DNA of 64,000 nt from Georgenia daeguensis (GTDB taxonomy: Bacteria; Actinomycetota; Actinomycetes; Actinomycetales; Actinomycetaceae): assembly GCF_039537705.1 (NCBI RefSeq), contig NZ_BAABBA010000010.1:1-64000 (forward strand). Direction: 5' to 3'. Shown here piece by piece: positions 59,184-64,000 of this stretch. The translations under genes were made by a program, and so were the position numbers. The notes under the pieces were generated by a model. It was given only the letters and a program-made list of their open reading frames with translations. It ran no database searches and was not told the origin of the DNA. Position 1 is the first letter of the stretch, and each line of letters starts with the position of its first letter.

Positions 59184-60043
59184 GCCGGCACCTCCCAGCC
59201 AAGCAGTTCCGCGGCGGTGGTCAGGCCCATGAGGGTCAGCTCCGCCTCGCTGATGCCTTCGTCGAGGAGCTGTTCGGCGAATCGCCGGAACCCCTCCGGC
59301 GGCACCGGGTTGTGGGGCTGCCCGAGGTCGCTGCCGAGCACGTTGCGCCCGACGCCCACGGCCCCGATCCGGGCAACCATCCCGGGCAGGTCCACGTCCG
59401 AGATCTCCCGCCGGGGCACCACCCGCTCCATCACCGCGCCGCGTCGCGCGAGGTCGCTCTGGAGCGACACGGGCATGTCGACGTGCCTGTGGTCGGGGTG
59501 GCTGACCACGAACCGCTCGACGCCGTGCTCGACGGCGGCGTCGAAGAGCGCGACGACCTCGTCGGGGGCGAGGTGGCCCGAGCACACCACCTGGTCATGG
59601 TCGGCGGCCAGCCGGAGGACGTCGTGAACGTCCGGCGTCAGGGCCCCGCCGCTGCCCCAGATCGAGACGGCTGGGCCACCAGCCCCGGTCCTCCGGCGCT
59701 CGTTCTCAGAGTCCTGGGTGGGAAACCAGATCACCTTGCCGCCCGCGCGGGCCGAGGCCTCGACGGCCTCCGGGTTGATGCCGCCGGCGGCCCGGTTCAT
59801 GGCTATCCCCCCGGACACCCGAAGGCCCGGCTGCACGCGCTCGAGCACGGACGCGGTCCCCACGGTGCTGAGCGTGTGGGACTTGAGCACCATCCCCACG
59901 ATCCCGTGCGCGTGCGCCGCTGCGGCGATGTCGAAGGCATCGCACCTGCGTGGCCGGGAGTCCGGCCCCGGGTGGACGTGGAAGTCAACGAGGAGGGCCT
60001 GCCTGGTCGCGGACGGCGAACGGCGTTGCTGCTCCAGGTCCAC
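59180..60043 (-). CDS. DUF6282-type metal-dependent hydrolase-like protein
   Basis: A 287-residue protein with amidohydrolase-like metal motifs: DFHVHPGPD near the start, GHLAPDE, SHPDH and GSDLGQP. These resemble TIM-barrel amidohydrolases of PHP/COG type, but the family has no verified reaction that I can name. I take GTG at 60043, as GGGGAGGGAAGAC lies directly upstream; the frame begins 11 codons earlier. It is the first gene of the acid-sugar operon and lies 43-55 bp after the FadR-type operator. Confidence 0.8.
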   Translation of the reverse strand: MDLEQQRRSPSATRQALLVDFHVHPGPDSRPRRCDAFDIAAAAHAHGIVGMVLKSHTLSTVGTASVLERVQPGLRVSGGIAMNRAAGGINPEAVEASARAGGKVIWFPTQDSENERRRTGAGGPAVSIWGSGGALTPDVHDVLRLAADHDQVVCSGHLAPDEVVALFDAAVEHGVERFVVSHPDHRHVDMPVSLQSDLARRGAVMERVVPRREISDVDLPGMVARIGAVGVGRNVLGSDLGQPHNPVPPEGFRRFAEQLLDEGISEAELTLMGLTTAAELLGWEVPA

Positions 60044-60085
60044 GTCTTCCCTCCCCGTCGAGGATGCCGCCAGCACACCTGACAG

Positions 60086-60098
60086 CCTGTATGACAGG
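60086..60098. promoter_or_regulatory. FadR-type operator CCTGTATGACAGG before the acid-sugar operon
   Basis: A 13-bp palindrome identical to the one at 52630-52642. The shared stretch is CAGCCTGTATGACAGG (60083-60098). On the minus strand a possible promoter (TTGCCC, 18 bases, TAGCCT) lies just upstream, so the site overlaps the expected transcription start. Confidence 0.75.
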
Positions 60099-60238
60099 CA
60101 GGCTAGCGCACTGGAAGGGCGCGGGGCAATGTGGGCGCCGGACGCCCGGACGAAGCGAGAGCTATGTCGTACACGGGCGGCTGAGGAGAGTGGGCCAGCA
60201 GGGGCTGCCTGTCCGAACCCTCAGCTTCAAGGGGCAGG

Positions 60239-61315
60239 TCAGCTCACGTTGCCCTTGAGCAGGCGGTGCCAGTAGATCTGCGGCTCGAGGTAGCGGTCGA
60301 AGACGAAGGTGCTACGGCGCGGCCGCGCGAGGTCCGGCGTGCTGACAGTCGGCTGGGGCCTGCCGTCACGGTCGAACTCCGCCAGGAGCAGCTCGCGCCG
60401 GTTGGTGGTGACGGGGGCGACGGAGTAGCCGTCGTAGTGGCGCATCGTCCGCCGGGCCCGCTGGGCGGCGATGTTGTGCGCGACCACGGGGACCTGCTTG
60501 CGCAGCGCTCCGCCGGACGGGAGCGTGTCCACGGTGGCGACGTCGCCCAGGCCCCAAACCCGCGGGTGCGTCCGGTGCCGGAGGGTGCGCGGGTCGACGG
60601 CGAGGAACCCGCCGGCGTCGTCGGTGCTGAGGTCGCTGTCGGCGACCCAGTCCGGGGCGCGGTGGGGCGGGGCGAGGTACAGGGCGTCGTACGCCAGCTC
60701 GTCGGTGCCCTCGGCGGACTGCACCCGGAGCGTCTGGGAGACCGCGAAGACGGCCTCGACGGTCGTCCTCGTCCGGACGCGGACGCCGTAGGCGTCGGCC
60801 GCCGCGCGAAGCTCACGGTCGGCGTCGTCGTGGTTGACGAGCCTGGTCCCCTCGACGAGGAGCTCGATCTCGATGTGGTCCAGGTTGCCGGCGCGGCGCC
60901 AGTGGTCCGCGGCCATGAAGAGCGGCTTGAGACCGACCGGAGCGCACGGGACGTGCCGCTCGGAGATGACGAAGACCGCCCGTCCGGCCGTCAGCGAGGA
61001 CAGCATGGCCCAGGTCTTCTCGGCCATCTCCGGCAGGTAGTTGGTGGCCGCCGCCGGGGTGGCGACCGCCTCCTCGGCACCGGTGATGGCGTCCCAGTCG
61101 ACGCGCGAGCCGGGGCACACAGCGACGTCGTTGTAGTGCAGCTCCCGCCCGGCGGAGAGGTGCACGACCGACCGGTCCGCCTCGATCGCCGTCACGTGGT
61201 CGGCGTACCAGGTGCACCCGTCCGGGATGCACTTGGTCTGGGCACGCGTCAGGTCCGCCATCGTCGCCATCCCGCCGCCGACGATCACGACGTCGTGGTG
61301 ACGAGGGGCGTTCAT
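60239..61315 (-). CDS. sulfide:quinone oxidoreductase-like FAD protein with shortened N-terminus
   Basis: A 358-residue protein in the SQR/NDH-2 style. The N-terminus has IVGGGMA but then runs directly into RAQTKCIPDGCTWYADHVT, so about 40-45 residues of the first Rossmann unit (the usual AARLR...YYQPLW section) are missing in frame. The rest is intact: PCAPVGLKPLFMAADHW with the SQR-type Cys, an internal NAD domain and WGLGDVATV near the C-terminus. FAD binding may be impaired. It may be a degenerate or functionally altered relative. No clear partner gene adjoins it. Confidence 0.7.
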   Translation of the reverse strand: MNAPRHHDVVIVGGGMATMADLTRAQTKCIPDGCTWYADHVTAIEADRSVVHLSAGRELHYNDVAVCPGSRVDWDAITGAEEAVATPAAATNYLPEMAEKTWAMLSSLTAGRAVFVISERHVPCAPVGLKPLFMAADHWRRAGNLDHIEIELLVEGTRLVNHDDADRELRAAADAYGVRVRTRTTVEAVFAVSQTLRVQSAEGTDELAYDALYLAPPHRAPDWVADSDLSTDDAGGFLAVDPRTLRHRTHPRVWGLGDVATVDTLPSGGALRKQVPVVAHNIAAQRARRTMRHYDGYSVAPVTTNRRELLLAEFDRDGRPQPTVSTPDLARPRRSTFVFDRYLEPQIYWHRLLKGNVS

Positions 61316-61563
61316 GCCAGATCACGCTCCAGGTGCTCGAGGACCGGGAGATGCCACGGTAGGTGCGGGTGCGGTCAAGCGCCCGTCGGCGCCACGGACC
61401 ACCAGGTCGCCGGGGCACCGCATGCCCCACCGCGGCTGCAGCGGCTTCCCGCAGCCTCCGGTGCGAACCTCGTGGCCAACACGTCAGCGCGTGCCGGATC
61501 TCCCCGCGCCGCCTAGCGTCGTGCTCTGCCGATGTGCGGCAAGGCCTCGGGAAGGAGTCGCTC

Positions 61564-61686
61564 ATGCCGGAGGCGCGCGCCGTCCACCGGGTCCACGAGC
61601 AGCGGGTCTGCCACGACTGCGGCACGTCCGTCCGGACGGCCGAGGACAGCGCCCGCACCTTCTGCTCACGCTGCCGGGGGCGCTGA
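61564..61686 (+). CDS. 40-residue zinc-ribbon-like protein
   Basis: The ATG follows AAGGAGTCGCTC with excellent spacing. The protein carries two CxxC pairs (Cys16, Cys19 and Cys34, Cys37) within 22 residues, enough for one zinc ribbon. The stop overlaps the ATG of the next gene (TGATG), so the two are translated together. A DNA-associated role can be guessed from the partner only. Not a known family to me. Confidence 0.6.
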   Translation: MPEARAVHRVHEQRVCHDCGTSVRTAEDSARTFCSRCRGR

Positions 61687-62210
61687 TGCAGACGTTCGTC
61701 CCCTACAGCGACTTCGCGGCCACCGCGGGGGTGCTCGACGACAAGCGGCTGGGCAAGCAGCGCGTGGAGGTCATCCAGATCGTCCGCGCGCTGACGTGGC
61801 CGGACTACGCCTGGAAGTCGCACCCCGCCGTCCTCATGTGGAAAGAGCATGAGGAGGCGCTGGGCCGCTACGGGCTGACGATGTGCGAGGCCTGGACCGC
61901 GCGGGGCTTCGGCGACACCTGCGCGGACACGATCGCCACCGACCTCGCCGCCGCCGGCGTGACCGGCATCCGGAGCTATGAGGAGCTGCTGGCCGACGGC
62001 GCCCTGCCCGGCTGGCTCTTCGATCCCGAACTCCTCCGCAGCCACCGGTCGAACCTGATCCGCAAGGACCCCGCGCACTACCGACCGCTCTTTCCCGACG
62101 TGTCCGACGACCTGCCCTACGTGTGGCCGGTGCGGTCACCGGCGGTGCTCGAGCGCGAGCGCCGGAGACTGGAGAACATCGAGCGTCGGCGTCGCCGAGC
62201 GGAGTCCTGA
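61686..62210 (+). CDS. MSMEG_6728-family protein (pyrimidine dimer glycosylase-like)
   Basis: A 174-residue protein starting MQTFVPYSDFAATAGVLDDKRLGKQRVE, a hallmark of MSMEG_6728-family proteins, whose core resembles T4-type pyrimidine-dimer DNA glycosylases. HPAVLMWKEHEEAL and LPYVWP follow. A DNA-repair role is likely but unproven. The C-terminus is very basic (ERERRRLENIERRRRR). It is coupled to the zinc-ribbon gene. Confidence 0.8.
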   Translation: MQTFVPYSDFAATAGVLDDKRLGKQRVEVIQIVRALTWPDYAWKSHPAVLMWKEHEEALGRYGLTMCEAWTARGFGDTCADTIATDLAAAGVTGIRSYEELLADGALPGWLFDPELLRSHRSNLIRKDPAHYRPLFPDVSDDLPYVWPVRSPAVLERERRRLENIERRRRRAES

Positions 62211-62247
62211 GAACCCTCTCCCGCGCACCGCCGACCGCCCTTGTCGC

Positions 62248-62260
62248 GGGACCTTGGGCC
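62248..62260. promoter_or_regulatory. DosR-like box 1 (GGGACCTTGGGCC)
   Basis: GGGAC followed by CTTGG and GCC fits the DosR/DevR pattern GGGAC-N4-G-N-CC in part. It lies about 93 bp upstream of the adhE start. Confidence 0.4.
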
Positions 62261-62262
62261 GT

Positions 62263-62275
62263 GGGACCGAAGCCC
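62263..62275. promoter_or_regulatory. DosR-like box 2 (GGGACCGAAGCCC)
   Basis: A second copy of GGGACC-N3-GNCC 15 bp from the first. Tandem boxes are usual at hypoxia-induced promoters of actinobacteria. Confidence 0.4.
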
Positions 62276-62352
62276 GCCTTCGGCGCAATTTGCCCGACCT
62301 ACGTTGGTCGCAGCAGGCCGGCGATCCGCGCCGGGCCGTCGAAGGAGCACCA

Positions 62353-64000
62353 GTGGACACCCCCGAGATCGACCAGCTCGTCGCGATGGGTCTCACGGCC
62401 CTCTCCCAGTACGCGGCGCTCACCCAGGAGGACGTCGACCGCATCGTCAGGAAGGCGTCCGTCGCGGCACTGAACCAGCACGGCGTCCTCGCCGAGGCGG
62501 CCGTCGCCGAGACCGGACGCGGCGTCTTCGAGGACAAGGCGACGAAGAACATCTTCGCGTGCGAGCACGTGACCTACTCGATGCGCGACCTGCGCACGGT
62601 CGGGGTCATCCACCGCGACGACCTCAAGGGCATCGTCGAGATCGCCGAGCCCGTCGGCGTCGTCGCGGCGGTCACCCCCGTCACCAACCCGACGTCGACC
62701 GCGATCTTCAAGGCCCTCATCTGCCTCAAGACCCGCAACCCCGTCATCTTCGCCTTCCACCCGGGCGCCCAGGAGTGCTCGGTGGCCGCCGCCCGCGTGG
62801 TGCGGGACGCCGCCGTCGCGGCGGGCGCCCCGGAGGGCTGCATCCAGTGGGTGAGCGAGCCCAGCATGGCCGCCACCGGGGCGCTCATGAACCACCCGGG
62901 GGTCTCGCTCATCCTGGCCACAGGGGGCAACTCGATGGTCCGGGCGGCCTACTCGTGCGGCAAGCCGGCCCTCGGCGTCGGCGCGGGCAACGTCCCCGCG
63001 TACGTGCACACGAGCGCCAACCTGGAGCGGGCCGCGACCGACCTGGTGATGTCGAAGTCCTTCGACAACGGCATGGTGTGTGCCTCGGAGCAGGCGGCCA
63101 TCCTCGACGACGCCGTCTACGACCAGACCCTCGAGCACCTCGACCGGCTGCACGCCTACCGCGCCACCCCCGCCGAGAAGGCGATGCTCGAGGAGCTCAT
63201 CTTCGGCGTCGGGGCGAACTCGGAGAACTGCGGCGAGGCGAAGCTCAACGCCTCCGTCGTCGGCAAGTCCCCGAGCTGGATCGCCCGCAGCGCCGGCTTC
63301 ACCGTCCCCGAGGACACCTCGATCATCCTCGCCGAGGTCTCCGGCGTCGGGCCCCCCGAGCCGCTGACCCGGGAGAAGCTCTGCCCGGTCCTCGCCGTCG
63401 TGCGGGCCTCCTCGACCGAGGAGGGCATCACCCTGGCCGAGCGGATGGTCGAGCTGGACGGGCTGGGCCACTCGGCCGTGATCCACGCGAGCGACACCGA
63501 GCTGATCGAGCGCTTCGGCACCCGCGTCAAGGCCGTGCGCATCATCACGAACGCCCCGTCCTCGCTCGGCGGCATCGGGGACATCTACAACGCCTTCATC
63601 CCCTCGCTCACGCTCGGCTGCGGCTCCTACGGCCACAACTCGGTGTCCAACAACGTCTCGGCGGTGAACCTCATCAACGTCAAGCGCATCGGCCGGCGCA
63701 CCAACAACCTCCAGTGGTTCAAGGTGCCCGCGAAGACCTACTTCGAGCCGCACGCCATCCGCTACCTCTACGACATGGAGGGCATCGACCGCGTGACGAT
63801 CGTCACCGACGCGACGATGACGCGGCTGGGCTACGTCGACAAGATCCGCGACGTCCTGGACCGTCGGGCCCGGCCCGTCGCGCTCCAGGTCATCGACGAC
63901 GTCGAGCCGGAGCCCTCGATCGGCACGGTGCGCCGCGGCGCGGAGTCGATGCGCTCCTTCCGCCCGGACACCATCATCGCCCTGGGCGGCGGCTCCCCGA
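62353..64000 (+). CDS. adhE: bifunctional acetaldehyde-CoA/alcohol dehydrogenase AdhE (runs off window)
   Basis: GTG at 62353 follows GAAGGAG. The first 549 codons encode the N-terminal acetaldehyde dehydrogenase (acetylating) half: VAAVTPVTNPTSTAIFKAL, GGNSMVRAAYSCGKPALGVGAGNVPAY, the catalytic Cys243 in MVCASEQ. The last residues reach LGGGSP, the start of the iron alcohol dehydrogenase domain, so the C-terminal half lies beyond the window. The enzyme reduces acetyl-CoA to ethanol in fermentation. Tandem DosR-like boxes upstream suggest hypoxia control. Confidence 0.93.
   Translation, partial: MDTPEIDQLVAMGLTALSQYAALTQEDVDRIVRKASVAALNQHGVLAEAAVAETGRGVFEDKATKNIFACEHVTYSMRDLRTVGVIHRDDLKGIVEIAEPVGVVAAVTPVTNPTSTAIFKALICLKTRNPVIFAFHPGAQECSVAAARVVRDAAVAAGAPEGCIQWVSEPSMAATGALMNHPGVSLILATGGNSMVRAAYSCGKPALGVGAGNVPAYVHTSANLERAATDLVMSKSFDNGMVCASEQAAILDDAVYDQTLEHLDRLHAYRATPAEKAMLEELIFGVGANSENCGEAKLNASVVGKSPSWIARSAGFTVPEDTSIILAEVSGVGPPEPLTREKLCPVLAVVRASSTEEGITLAERMVELDGLGHSAVIHASDTELIERFGTRVKAVRIITNAPSSLGGIGDIYNAFIPSLTLGCGSYGHNSVSNNVSAVNLINVKRIGRRTNNLQWFKVPAKTYFEPHAIRYLYDMEGIDRVTIVTDATMTRLGYVDKIRDVLDRRARPVALQVIDDVEPEPSIGTVRRGAESMRSFRPDTIIALGGGSP

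Overview
The window is chromosomal DNA of a GC-rich Gram-positive actinobacterium. Support comes from the codon usage, GTG starts behind GGAGG-type ribosome sites, lipoprotein signal peptides with an invariant Cys, IclR and FadR regulators, a P450 with its own ferredoxin, MSMEG_6728 and AdhE homologues, and possible DosR-type boxes. The group looks Micrococcales-like, but the species cannot be named. No rRNA, tRNA or CRISPR array was seen. The first ~6 kb is visibly less GC-rich than the rest and ends at the left edge in the terminus of an IS21-family element that has cut an oxidoreductase gene, so this part looks acquired.

Layout. (1) 1-5837, minus strand: IS21 end, broken Gfo/Idh oxidoreductase, SnoaL-like protein, SDR, alpha/beta hydrolase, TIM-barrel isomerase, orphan SsuA-type binding lipoprotein and an IclR regulator. 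(2) 6153-9249: a second binding lipoprotein/IclR pair with an FAD monooxygenase. (3) 9406-20716: mostly single genes (RutE-like nitroreductase, GNAT, thymidine kinase, SRPBCC protein, SDR plus zinc ADH, VOC protein, MFS exporter, KstD-like flavoprotein, siderophore-interacting protein). Three of their promoters share a GGAAATTCC palindrome. (4) 21260-31475, minus: IclR, a thioredoxin reductase-thioredoxin fusion, and a Dpp-type peptide ABC operon that also encodes a NifU-like protein and a Cys-type UGSC-family protein. (5) 31894-36354, plus: hydroxypyruvate isomerase-like protein, tartronate semialdehyde reductase, class III CoA-transferase and a fused carboxyltransferase.

(6) 36417-45982, minus: P450, split phenylphosphate-synthase-like PEP phosphotransferase (two subunits), SDR, 2Fe-2S ferredoxin, ferredoxin reductase and an aldehyde dehydrogenase between two HD-domain proteins. 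Most genes overlap or nearly touch, and a 25-bp palindrome lies just upstream beside an IclR gene. This is the best candidate for an undescribed catabolic system. (7) 46074-52601, minus: IclR, a carbohydrate ABC transporter, an intracellular purple-acid-phosphatase-like protein and a GH5-like barrel. (8) 52715-60043, minus: an Otn-type acid-sugar cluster with its own FadR-type regulator. The same 16-bp palindromic site lies upstream of units 7 and 8, so they probably form one regulon that imports and degrades a (phosphorylated) sugar-acid compound.

(9) 60239-64000: SQR-like flavoprotein with a shortened N-terminal Rossmann unit, tiny zinc-ribbon protein, MSMEG_6728-family protein, and adhE, which runs off the right edge. 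Overall the window is a catabolic archipelago: four IclR regulators, four xylose-isomerase-like barrels, four binding lipoproteins, and little core metabolism apart from tdk and adhE.
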